The translations under genes were made by a program, and so were the position numbers. DNA of 36,940 nt from NCBI GenBank assembly GCA_030057555.1, contig JASGUU010000016.1, positions 1 through 36,940 of the forward strand, in the 5' to 3' direction. Source of the stretch: Bacillota bacterium (GTDB lineage: Bacteria > Bacillota > Clostridia > Saccharofermentanales > Fastidiosipilaceae). The first letter of the stretch is position 1, and every line of letters begins with the position of its first letter. Shown one piece after another: positions 1 to 7,967 of this stretch. Under the pieces are notes generated by a model that was not told the DNA's origin, did not search any database, and saw only the letters and a program-made list of their open reading frames with translations.

Positions 1-803
1 TTAAATGCTTCCCGTTATCCTTTCAAGAATTTTATTCATTTCGAAAAGGTGATAAGAGAGAAGCCTTAGATGAATATATTTTATTCGGTTCCTTGCCGTA
101 TACTGCTACAGAGCCGTACGTCCCCGCTAAAAGAGATTATCTGGAGATGGTGGCAAACACAGTTATTACCAGAGACATGCTTGAACGCTACGATATACGA
201 AATGAAGAAGTCTTTCGCGGGGTGATCCATGTTCTCTGCTCATCAATCGGTTCGGCGGTATCGCCGAATAGAATAGCGAATACATTGCAAAGCAGCGGAT
301 ACAAATCTGTTGATAATGAGACTGTTAGCCGTTATCTGGCACATATAGAGGACGCTTTTCTTTTTTATAAAGTCCAACGATATGATCTCAAGGGAAGAGC
401 CTATCTTAAAACCCTGAATAAGTATTATGCCTGTGACATGGGTCTTCGCAATGCGCTTATCCAGTACCGTCAGCTTGAAGTTTCTCGTGCAATAGAAAAT
501 ATCGTCTATGTGGAGCTTTTAAGGCGGAGTTACATTGTCGATATAGGGAAAAACAGGAACGAAGAGATAGATTTCGTAGCAAGAAACACAGAAGGAGGGA
601 AATACTATATTCAAGTTACTTACAGCATAGAGAATCCAGGTGTAAAAGAGAGAGAACTGTCCTCTTTCCGCGGCCTGGATGATGGCTATAAAAAAATACT
701 CATAACAATGGACCGGACACCATTTTCGAACCTTGAAAGAGGCTATCGCCTATTAACAGTTTTAGATTTTTTGGAAAACGATAACGCTATCGAGAACGCG
801 TAA
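1..803 (+). CDS. ATP-binding protein, DUF4143 family (5'-truncated by window edge)
   Basis: The frame is open from base 3 of the window and ends at the TAA at 801-803, so the start and the N-terminal AAA ATPase domain lie to the left. The first visible residues (KCFPLSFQEF, then ALDEYILFGSLP) match the linker that follows the ATPase core in AAA_14/DUF4143 proteins. The rest fits the DUF4143 C-terminal part: a winged-helix-like region (SPNRIANTLQ..., ETVSRYLAHIEDAFL), then a nuclease-like fold with the pattern ENIVYVELLRR...EEIDFVAR...YIQVTY. The E/D/Q residues there resemble a PD-(D/E)XK-type core. Family members are common in Bacillota, but their physiological role is not established. Any methionine or TTG start near position 93 would be internal and should not be used. 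Confidence 0.85.
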   Translation, partial: KCFPLSFQEFYSFRKGDKREALDEYILFGSLPYTATEPYVPAKRDYLEMVANTVITRDMLERYDIRNEEVFRGVIHVLCSSIGSAVSPNRIANTLQSSGYKSVDNETVSRYLAHIEDAFLFYKVQRYDLKGRAYLKTLNKYYACDMGLRNALIQYRQLEVSRAIENIVYVELLRRSYIVDIGKNRNEEIDFVARNTEGGKYYIQVTYSIENPGVKERELSSFRGLDDGYKKILITMDRTPFSNLERGYRLLTVLDFLENDNAIENA

Positions 804-810
804 GATATGT

Positions 811-847
811 ATGCGTAAAACTTTTAAATAGCAAAGGTTTTGCGTAT
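811..847. terminator. Imperfect inverted repeat, possible terminator after the DUF4143 gene
   Basis: ATGCGTAAAACTTTT (811-825) pairs with AAAGGTTTTGCGTAT (833-847) with one mismatch, around a 7-nt loop. It starts 8 nt after the stop of the upstream gene. No clear T-tract follows on the plus strand, so intrinsic termination is uncertain. It could also be an operator or a repeat relic. Confidence 0.35.
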
Positions 848-1363
848 ATTGCGTACGGTGCACACAGGATTTCCCAACGGGATTGGTACGAACGAAACAG
901 TCAGCAAGTACGCAATCGTTCGGACGCTCTTGTCTCCCTCATCCAAAACGAAAGATCTGACTTGGAGAATTTTTCATTAAGTTCAAAAGAGAAGTGCCGG
1001 GAAGCTTGCCTGTCTCACACCGTAGCCCTGACCATATACAGTCGGCATGAGGTGCAGGAAATTCTCACGATGATCTTGTCAGCGCCAGTCTTCTCCCGAA
1101 TATTTCTGCACGCAAATGCGAAATCAACTTGTATCAAGCCAATGTCACCTGCTTTTCAATTCGCAGATACTGGACGCTTACACCAGGCTCACAGATAAGC
1201 GCTCGTGGACGGCAGCAGCTGCTGCCCTCACGACGTTTTTTCTGGATCCAGGAGGCATTCGCTATGATGTACGCCAATGCATCCAGTTGCTCCAATTTAT
1301 CAGTTGCCAGAATCAGGTGACTTCGCTGCGGTCCAGGTAAGATGGGTCAGGACTTGCCAGCGC
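848..1363. other. Gene-poor stretch, possibly decayed sequence
   Basis: No frame here has both a convincing start and family-like content. On the minus strand, 1134-1343 can be read as about 65 codons without a stop. It includes the protein-like stretch TDKLEQLDALAYIIANASW and ends at TGA (1134-1136), but it has no start codon or ribosome site. It may be a gene fragment. Nothing else is supported. Confidence 0.3.
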
Positions 1364-1648
1364 TTACTTTTCCAAAGAATTATTATGCTGCTTTGCAACA
1401 TATTTTTCATAAATCTCTTGAGCCTTTTTTACTCCCTCTTCTGTAAGACAGACTGACTTGCTTCTACGGCTTCCCTGTCTGATATAGTCTTCCTCGTCAA
1501 GCTCATTAAGCACATCAAAATCATATCCCTTCCAGGCAAATACTCCTGAATCATTTTGACATTTTCTATTAACCGTAAAATGATTCAGATACATGAGCAG
1601 GAGCGTCAACTCTTTAACCACTTCTCTTGTTTTTTCTTCATGAAACAT
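1364..1648 (-). CDS. DUF6429 family small protein
   Basis: This 94-aa protein fits the DUF6429 pattern: an N-terminal helix ending in ELTLLLMYLNHF, a central FAWKGYDFDVLNELDEEDYI block, then SKSVCLTEEGVKKAQEI. The compact helical layout looks like a small winged-helix fold, but the function of the family is unknown. The ATG at 1648 is preceded by GAGGTGA at good spacing, which supports this start. It stands alone between two gene-poor stretches, with no partner that suggests a role. Confidence 0.75.
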   Translation of the reverse strand: MFHEEKTREVVKELTLLLMYLNHFTVNRKCQNDSGVFAWKGYDFDVLNELDEEDYIRQGSRRSKSVCLTEEGVKKAQEIYEKYVAKQHNNSLEK

Positions 1649-2230
1649 ACATCACCTCTCACTTTTACGATATTCAACTCAGCTTTTCCTTCACTATAGT
1701 TAAGTAGATAACGAAACTCCATTTATATCTCTGCACCGATATGCTCTCTCCTTTTTCCGTCCCTGTATCTGCTAAGTTGCTTAAGGCAGTTTCTGTTTCG
1801 ATTTTCAGACTTAGCCTTCCAATCCTGCAAAAGTTGGTACTCCGAGCAGATTAGAGGCGCTGGAATCTCACAGCTGTTCCCTCTGATGCAAAGAGCGTTT
1901 TGAAAAAGCCACCTGCTCGTTCGTCTGGAGCCAGCAGCGCAGCGCAAACGGAGCCACCGGCTCATACCATTGGAATCATCAAACCCCGTTCCCGCAAAGT
2001 ACTGATATACATGGCTTTCGGGCTTGACTCAGTAGAGGGCAGCGAAAACAAATGCCTGTCGATGGATATCCGGTCCAACTCGTCGACAAATCCCACGAAC
2101 CTTGTTGTCCATAGGGTGCGGCAATCCAGAAAAACACACACTGAAATCCCAGAAGTCCGGACAGCTTACAACAGGCACGACGACCTCTTACACCGGAACA
2201 CCGGAATTTCACCCGTTTAGTCCACAGTAA
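1649..2230. other. Intergenic stretch with no supported gene
   Basis: This 582-nt stretch separates the DUF6429 gene from the end of the response-regulator gene. It contains overlapping open frames of 77-106 codons on both strands, but none has a ribosome site, family-like residues or a consistent codon pattern. I see no RNA gene, and no clear terminator for the response-regulator operon. It may hold decayed sequence. Confidence 0.3.
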
Positions 2231-2866
2231 CTACTGAAGATTTTTATAGTAATATACCGCGAGCTCCGTTCTGTTTCTGAGATTCAGCTTCTCCAAAAGA
2301 GACGATATGTAATTTCGGATTGTCCCTTCGGAAAAGCTCATCTGTTGTGCGATTTCCTGATTGGACAAGCCCTGGGCGACCCAGTAGATGAGCTGGTTTT
2401 CCTTTTCTGTCAGACCTGTCAGATCCCTGATGCGTGAATCCTTTCTCAGGGCATGGGGCAGTCTGTCAACGATCTGGTCGCCAAAAATCCTCTGTCCTTT
2501 TAGAACCGCTTCCAGAGCAGGATAGATGCCGGCAAAGTCGGTCTTGATGATATAGCCCTTGGCGCCGATTTTCAGGGCCTCTATGATGTATTCATCTTCC
2601 AGGAAAGTAGTAAGGAAGATGATCTTGGCCTGCTCATCCCTTTCCATGATGATTCTGCCCGCCTCAATACCAGTCATTTCCGGCATCCTGATATCCATGA
2701 GAACCAGATCCGGTCGGTGACTGTCGTAGAGTTCTATGGCCTCCCTGCCGTTGGAGCCGGTGGCGCAGATAACGATATCGTCCTTTCTTCTTCTGGCTTC
2801 GCCTTCAAGAATGGTCTTAATGCCCTGGCTCACCAGGTGGTCATCATCGATGATCAGGACTTTCAT
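2231..2866 (-). CDS. NarL/LuxR-type response regulator
   Basis: This is a 211-aa cytoplasmic transcription factor of a two-component system. The receiver domain (about 1-125) has the acidic triad D7-D9, phospho-acceptor D58 in LMDIRMPE, T85/T86 and K107 in GYIIKTD. A LuxR/NarL helix-turn-helix occupies about 145-205, with TEKENQLIYWVAQGLSNQEIA followed by the recognition helix SEGTIRNYISSLLEKL. The ATG overlaps the stop of the kinase gene by 4 nt (ATGA), so the two are translationally coupled. The divergent ABC exporter starting at 4163 is the obvious target. Phosphorylation is expected to drive dimerisation and binding in the shared promoter region (inference). Confidence 0.93.
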   Translation of the reverse strand: MKVLIIDDDHLVSQGIKTILEGEARRRKDDIVICATGSNGREAIELYDSHRPDLVLMDIRMPEMTGIEAGRIIMERDEQAKIIFLTTFLEDEYIIEALKIGAKGYIIKTDFAGIYPALEAVLKGQRIFGDQIVDRLPHALRKDSRIRDLTGLTEKENQLIYWVAQGLSNQEIAQQMSFSEGTIRNYISSLLEKLNLRNRTELAVYYYKNLQ

Positions 2867-3975
2867 GCATGACCCTCCTCGTACGGAAACTTGATAAAGA
2901 TTCTAAACCCCTTTTCTTTGCTGATGATTAAGCTTCCGCCATGGGCATGAACTCTTTCTTCCATGGTCAATAAGCCGATGCCGGGATTCTGCGGATTTGG
3001 CTCGACATCCGTTCCGTTGTCAACAATCAGGAGAGCCCAGCCGCTTGAACCTTCTCTGAAGGTGATACTGACCCGGCTGGCATTGGAATGCTTGTTGATG
3101 TTGGCCAGAGCTTCTTTGACAATATTGATAATCGTATGTTTCAGGTGGACGCCGGGGTCTGTTCGAAAGTCCAGAGACAGCTTTATCCTGGCCTTGGTAA
3201 AGGCCTGGGCCTGCCTTTCCAGTTCGGCTCTAAGATCCAGAGCTTCATTGTGCTCATGATGGATGGCCGCTCTGACATTGTTCATACCGGAAGAGAGAAG
3301 ATCCCTGACAGTCCTGATCTGCTTTTGCAGGCAGGGATCTTCGATCTGGTATTCCATGGCAGCCAGCTGGATGATGGAAGCCGAAAGATCGTGACCCAGG
3401 TTGTCGTGGATTTCGGAGCTTATCCTTCTTCTTTCCTCGTCCCTGCCTTCCTTGACGGCAGAATTCTGAAGGCTGATTAAGTTCTTCTGCTCGAGGCGAA
3501 TCTTCTCATTGATATGACGGAGCCTGTCGATCTCGCTGTAGGAGGCCTCTTCGAGAACCAGGTATCGGCGCTTGAAGCCGGTCAGCATCATGGCCAGAAG
3601 GCAGATGATCAGCACGGAAAAAAGCAGAAGGATATTGATGTTCAGGATCACGGCATAGAGAAAAAAGCCGGACAGGACCGCGATCCAGGGCTCTTTTTCC
3701 ATGTCCATGGAATAGCTGAGGGCTGGCAGGAAATAGATAAAGAGTGTGTTTCCATATAGAAAAATGGCAAAGACAAACAGGATAATAAGCCTTATCAACA
3801 AGCTGCTTTTGGGATTTTGATTTGTATTAAAGAAAAGGGTGGCCATGACCAGAATGATAACCACTGCCCCGGAAAGAACAATATCCTGAACCGGCAAATT
3901 CTGGCTCAACAGCAGGAAGACAGCTGCCAGAACCAGGGCCAGACCTGTTGCGATATCCGATACAAAGACCTTCAT
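2863..3975 (-). CDS. Sensor histidine kinase, HisKA_3 (NarX/DesK-like) type
   Basis: This 370-aa membrane kinase has four to five hydrophobic segments in the first ~135 residues, with only short loops outside. That layout suggests sensing in or at the membrane rather than by a large extracellular domain. A coiled linker follows, then the HisKA_3 dimerisation motif ERRRISSEIHDNLGH, with the phosphorylated His at about 190. The C-terminal HATPase_c domain has the N-box EALANINKHS, G1 VDNGTD and G2 GIGLLTMEER. The ATG at 3975 is chosen because GAAAGGGG lies just upstream; an in-frame start at 3996 is possible. It precedes and overlaps its cognate regulator gene. Confidence 0.92.
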   Translation of the reverse strand: MKVFVSDIATGLALVLAAVFLLLSQNLPVQDIVLSGAVVIILVMATLFFNTNQNPKSSLLIRLIILFVFAIFLYGNTLFIYFLPALSYSMDMEKEPWIAVLSGFFLYAVILNINILLLFSVLIICLLAMMLTGFKRRYLVLEEASYSEIDRLRHINEKIRLEQKNLISLQNSAVKEGRDEERRRISSEIHDNLGHDLSASIIQLAAMEYQIEDPCLQKQIRTVRDLLSSGMNNVRAAIHHEHNEALDLRAELERQAQAFTKARIKLSLDFRTDPGVHLKHTIINIVKEALANINKHSNASRVSITFREGSSGWALLIVDNGTDVEPNPQNPGIGLLTMEERVHAHGGSLIISKEKGFRIFIKFPYEEGHA

Positions 3976-4034
3976 GATTCCCCTTTCCTCTCCCATCCAT
4001 CTTACCTTCCCTGCAGCCGCGCCAGACAGTGTTT

Positions 4035-4106
4035 TTCGTCACCGGAATCCAGAAACAGATGACGAACGTCACTCCAAACTCTTGAGGATCGACAATAGGA
4101 TTCCGG
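4035..4106. promoter_or_regulatory. Candidate operator: two inverted repeats in the divergent kinase/ABC promoter region
   Basis: The 187-bp gap between the divergent start codons holds two perfect inverted repeats. CCGGAATCC (4042-4050) is mirrored by GGATTCCGG (4098-4106), and TTCGTCA (4035-4041) by TGACGAA (4060-4066). NarL-type regulators commonly bind paired half-sites between such divergent operons. No convincing -35/-10 pair could be assigned, so this call rests on position and symmetry only. Confidence 0.45.
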
Positions 4107-4162
4107 GCGGCTTTTTCCGACAATACAAAACATAAAACACAGGCAGCGAGAAGGAGGAATCA

Positions 4163-5107
4163 ATGCTGGTAGAAATGAAGGATATCGTAAAGAGATACGG
4201 AAACCTGCTGGCTCTGGACTACTTTGACCTGGAAGCAGAAAAGGGTGAAATCTACGGGCTTTTGGGTCCCAACGGCTCCGGCAAGACAACCGCCATCAAC
4301 TGCATGCTTTCCCTGATCAAATTTGACAACGGCACCGTGAATCTCTTTGGCGAGAAGATGTCTCCGAAAAGAGATGACCTCAAGGAGCGAATCGGCCTGG
4401 TCATGCAGGATATAGGGGTCTATGACGAACTGACAGTAGAGGAAAACATCACGTATTTTTGCGGCCTCTACATCAGCGACAGAAAAAAAAGAAAAGCATA
4501 CGTTGAAGAGGCGATTGACTTTGTCGGCATGGACTCCCACAGGAAATTCAAGCCGCCCCGGCTGTCGGGCGGTCTGAAGAGAAGGCTTAACCTGGCCTGC
4601 GGCATCGCGCACAAGCCCGACCTGATCATCCTGGATGAACCGACCGTAGCGGTTGACCCCCAGTCGAGGAACCATATTCTCGAAAACGTCAGGGCTCTGG
4701 CCCAGGAGGGCAAAACCATCATCTATACGACCCACTACATGGAGGAAGTGGAGGCCATCTGTGACAGGCTGAGCATCATCGACCGCGGGAAAGTCCTGGT
4801 CAGGGGAACGACGGAAGAGATTAAGGCCATGTCCTCAAGCGGAGAGATTATTCATGTAAAGGCCTTCCATCTGGAAGATGATCTGCTGGACAGAATCAGA
4901 GACATGAAAGAAGTGGACGCCGTAAACTACGAGCCTGCCGCCGGCCAGCTGGTCGTTTATTTCTCCAAAGGCGAGTCGGGTCTGATGAGTCTGCTCAGGC
5001 TCTTTGAAGAGAAGAATACGGACTTTTTCGATCTCCATGTAAAAACCCCTTCCTTGAATGACGTTTTCCTTGAAATTACGGGGAAGGAGCTGAGAGACAA
5101 TGACTAG
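4163..5107 (+). CDS. ABC transporter ATP-binding protein
   Basis: This 314-aa cytoplasmic ATPase belongs to an ABC-2 type exporter. Walker A is GPNGSGKTT (35-43), the Q-loop is MQD (81-83), the signature is LSGGLKRRL (134-142), Walker B is LIILDEP (154-160), and the switch histidine is H191 in TTHYMEE. The C-terminal ~90 residues form the extension typical of drug/antibiotic exporter ATPases (CcmA/NatA-like). AAGGAGGAATCA precedes the ATG, which is a strong ribosome site. It overlaps the following permease gene by 8 nt. The substrate cannot be read from the sequence. The neighbouring two-component system suggests an inducible stress or antimicrobial exporter (inference). Confidence 0.94.
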   Translation: MLVEMKDIVKRYGNLLALDYFDLEAEKGEIYGLLGPNGSGKTTAINCMLSLIKFDNGTVNLFGEKMSPKRDDLKERIGLVMQDIGVYDELTVEENITYFCGLYISDRKKRKAYVEEAIDFVGMDSHRKFKPPRLSGGLKRRLNLACGIAHKPDLIILDEPTVAVDPQSRNHILENVRALAQEGKTIIYTTHYMEEVEAICDRLSIIDRGKVLVRGTTEEIKAMSSSGEIIHVKAFHLEDDLLDRIRDMKEVDAVNYEPAAGQLVVYFSKGESGLMSLLRLFEEKNTDFFDLHVKTPSLNDVFLEITGKELRDND

Positions 5108-6329
5108 GCACCTGGCCAGGTTTATGGGCAAGACGAATCTGCTGTCCAGGGATGGCTTTCTTTTGTCTATCATTCTGCCCTTCATTATTGGTCTCATTTT
5201 CCTCTTTTCCTTTGAGAATCTGCGGGAAGCTGCAAACCTGAACCCGGCCGGGATTGTCATCGAGCTGAAGGGAAATCCGGAAGAGAAAAAAGATGTCGAG
5301 GACTTCATTAAGGCGAGGGGCATGGAAGGACGGCTGACAGACCAGGGTCTGGAGCCGGTAGGCGAACCCGGTGACGAAGACTATCTCATCTACTACTTCG
5401 GAGATGATGATGTGGATGACCTTTTGGATGAAGGGACCATAAACGCCAAAGTCTGGATCGATAATACCGGCAAAAAGATGGACATGGAAATCTATGTGCC
5501 ATCGAACAAGGCAAATGACAGATCATCTTTTATGGCGTATCAGATGCTTAATTCATTTGCCAAGACATACCGGAATCTGATCAATAATACAGAAGCCTTA
5601 TATGCCCAGGCCATGGCCGGCAGGGATATGAGCTCTGTAGCAGGGCTGGTGGAACGTGCAGAAACAGGAATTGCTGTTGACGACATCATTGAGACAAAAG
5701 AAAAGGAGGGCATTAACAGCTTTACGCACTATGTCATGGCCACCCTCGGCTTCATCTGCCTCTATTACATCAGGGTGGGGGTAGATATCGTAAGGAAGAA
5801 CGAAGCCTATACCGGAGCTCTGGGCAAGCGGCTGGCCATCAGCCCGGTTTCCAGATCGCTCCGGGTTTTCATTTCCTTTTTGACCACGGGAATTCCCTGC
5901 CTTCTGACAACATACCTGCTTCTGTTTTGCTGCTGGCAGAGGGATTTGGGGCTTTCTCTGGACTATGCCGGGGTCATCCTGGTCGTGAGCCTTGGTGTCC
6001 TGATAGCGATTTTCATGGGGATGGCATTTGCTTCGCTCTTCAAGCTGTCCAAAGACCATGTCAATGTCATCAATGTCCTGATACCCGTATTGGGAGCCCT
6101 GTTTGGCGGGCTGATGGGCCAGGCAAGTCAGATACTGAGTACCTGGATAAACGATAATGCGCCGTTTCTGGCCAGTCTGAACCCGGCAGGCCTGGTATCG
6201 AGGGGACTGTACCAGTTGTCATTCTATCCGTCATACGACTCGTTCTATCAGACGATAAGAATCATGACAGTCTACCTCGCTGTCCTGGCAGTCTGCATTG
6301 GCTTGGGTATGAGGAGGACAAAGGAATAA
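5100..6329 (+). CDS. ABC-2 type transporter permease
   Basis: This 409-aa membrane protein has ABC-2 permease architecture: one N-terminal transmembrane helix (about 20-38, ending IIGLIFLFSF), a ~180-residue extracytoplasmic region, then five or six hydrophobic helices from about residue 215 to the C-terminus. The ATG lies inside the end of the ATPase gene, and the stop shares one base with the next start (TAATG), so the three genes are one operon. It probably pairs with the 400-aa permease that follows to form a heterodimeric channel (inference from tandem arrangement). Confidence 0.9.
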   Translation: MTRHLARFMGKTNLLSRDGFLLSIILPFIIGLIFLFSFENLREAANLNPAGIVIELKGNPEEKKDVEDFIKARGMEGRLTDQGLEPVGEPGDEDYLIYYFGDDDVDDLLDEGTINAKVWIDNTGKKMDMEIYVPSNKANDRSSFMAYQMLNSFAKTYRNLINNTEALYAQAMAGRDMSSVAGLVERAETGIAVDDIIETKEKEGINSFTHYVMATLGFICLYYIRVGVDIVRKNEAYTGALGKRLAISPVSRSLRVFISFLTTGIPCLLTTYLLLFCCWQRDLGLSLDYAGVILVVSLGVLIAIFMGMAFASLFKLSKDHVNVINVLIPVLGALFGGLMGQASQILSTWINDNAPFLASLNPAGLVSRGLYQLSFYPSYDSFYQTIRIMTVYLAVLAVCIGLGMRRTKE

Positions 6330-7531
6330 TGCAGATTTTCAAACTGTTTTACAGGCTGATTTTATCCAGAAAATACACCATAGCAGCCTTTACCGCCATT
6401 TTCTTTCTCATGATTATTCCTGCCAACTATGCCAACAGGCAGGCCAATGATGCGACGTTTAATCCTGAAATGAACAAGGTCATAACCGGTCTGGTTAATC
6501 TCGACGAAGGAGACCCGGTAACCGGGAACCTGATTGACTACCTGGGCCGGACAACGAAGATCGTCGCAGTGGAAAACGATGAAGAGCGAATCGTGGACAT
6601 GCTCTACAATCTGCAGATATCAGACGCCGTGATCATTCCAGAGGGCTATGGCAGGGCTCTGCTTGCTGCAGCCTTTGACAAGGATAAAGAGATTCCCGCC
6701 CTGGAAAGGAAAAAGGGCAACTTCCCTGAAAAATCGATCTATATTGATTCTCTGCTGTCCATGTATGTGTCCAACTTTATGGTCCATGCATGGCCGGTAG
6801 AGAACACGGATTCGCCGGACTGGCTGGAGGAGATGCTTCAGGCCCAGACCGCCAGCCTCCATGATGAGATCAGGATCAAACAGTCTGACAGAGAGGCCAA
6901 TATCGATGTTCTGCTTTACGGATTAACCTACAGCCTGTTAGCCAGCTACATTTACTACATGCTCTTCACGTCTTCGTATGGCACTCCGGCGCTGGCCATG
7001 AGAGAAAAGACAGTCCGGATCCGGGAGAAGATGACCTCCATATCAAGCGCCTCAAGGAATATGCAGTTTTTCCTGGGTTGTACCAGCTTCTTCCTGATCG
7101 TATGGGTACTGACGACGATCGCTGCCGTCTTCCTGTATGGCCCAGGGATCTTTATGGAAGAGATGGGCAGGTTTCTGGTTCTGTCTGCTTTCCTTTCCAC
7201 CTTTGGCATTTCAGGACTGGCTTTCTTTCTGGCGACCATATCGCCGAACTCCTACTTCCTGACCTTTTGCGAAATCGGCCTGGGCCTTTTCATCACCTTT
7301 GCCAGCGGCATTTTCACAGGAACGGAGATGGGCGGCATAATCCCCAAGATCGCTTCCTTTGCGACACCCATCTGGCAGGTAAGAGCCAACCTGGTAATCC
7401 TGTCCTCCGTCAGCCTGACTCCGGCTCAGATCAGCGAAATCTCCGGCTACTTCCTGATCATGCTGGTTCTTGGCCTGGCCTACTATGCGATTTCCTTCGT
7501 CGTCATGCGGTACAGAAGCCTCTCACGATAG
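6329..7531 (+). CDS. ABC-2 type transporter permease (second subunit)
   Basis: This 400-aa membrane protein has the same layout as its neighbour: an N-terminal helix at about 13-30, a ~170-residue soluble loop, then about six membrane helices. The two permeases are similar in plan but clearly diverged, which fits a heteromeric exporter. Translation is coupled to the upstream gene through TAATG. No obvious intrinsic terminator follows the stop, so where the operon transcript ends is not clear. Confidence 0.9.
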   Translation: MQIFKLFYRLILSRKYTIAAFTAIFFLMIIPANYANRQANDATFNPEMNKVITGLVNLDEGDPVTGNLIDYLGRTTKIVAVENDEERIVDMLYNLQISDAVIIPEGYGRALLAAAFDKDKEIPALERKKGNFPEKSIYIDSLLSMYVSNFMVHAWPVENTDSPDWLEEMLQAQTASLHDEIRIKQSDREANIDVLLYGLTYSLLASYIYYMLFTSSYGTPALAMREKTVRIREKMTSISSASRNMQFFLGCTSFFLIVWVLTTIAAVFLYGPGIFMEEMGRFLVLSAFLSTFGISGLAFFLATISPNSYFLTFCEIGLGLFITFASGIFTGTEMGGIIPKIASFATPIWQVRANLVILSSVSLTPAQISEISGYFLIMLVLGLAYYAISFVVMRYRSLSR

Positions 7532-7967
7532 TGCCGTTGCCACCACTGCGGACGCGGGGCCGGTGCAGCTTCCATCTCAATGCCTCTTCTTAAGTGGCAT
7601 TTTATGCAAAGCACGGCTCCGTTTCCCGCTGCTCCCTCCGGGATCTGCTCCCAGCGACGCGTTTGTAAGCCACTGTGCCGCTCCCGCTGTCTATGTCACC
7701 ACGTACTCCGGAACCTTAACAGCCCGGGATTGGAGCAATCGGGAGTAACACCTGCACACGGATCATAACGAGCTTCCCACACAACATAACACTAACTTCC
7801 CACAGTGTTATGTTGAGTGGGAAGCTAGTGTTATGTTCCCGCCTCTTGACACAGTTCCCGACAGCTCCGCAAGAAATCAGGCAGTCCACTACTGACACTG
7901 TGACCCCAGCTTAAGCAGCGTCCAGCGCTTCCTCGCTGCAAAGAAGATCTGACACCGGGCACCGGGT
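7532..7967. other. Intergenic region between ABC operon and AlbA_2 gene, holding a palindromic element
   Basis: The only clear structure in this 436-nt stretch is the nested inverted repeat at 7771-7836 (separate entry). The remaining open frames lack ribosome sites and family-like sequence. A minus frame at 7716-7898 reads straight through the repeat and is not accepted as a gene. Confidence 0.5.
7771..7836. repeat. Nested palindromic element, copy 1
   Basis: The outer arms AGCTTCCCAC (7771-7780) and GTGGGAAGCT (7817-7826) are perfectly complementary. Inner arms AACATAACACT (7783-7793) and AGTGTTATGTT (7804-7814) are also perfect, around a 10-nt loop that carries another ACTTCCCAC. A further AGTGTTATGTT follows at 7827-7836. 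Two related copies lie on the other side of the AlbA_2 gene, at 9412-9482 and 9582-9647. It could be a multi-site operator or a mobile palindromic repeat. Confidence 0.85.

Noticed and set aside
1723-2220. Overlapping open frames on both strands upstream of the response-regulator terminus
   Set aside because: No ribosome sites, no recognisable domains, and residue content typical of non-coding sequence.
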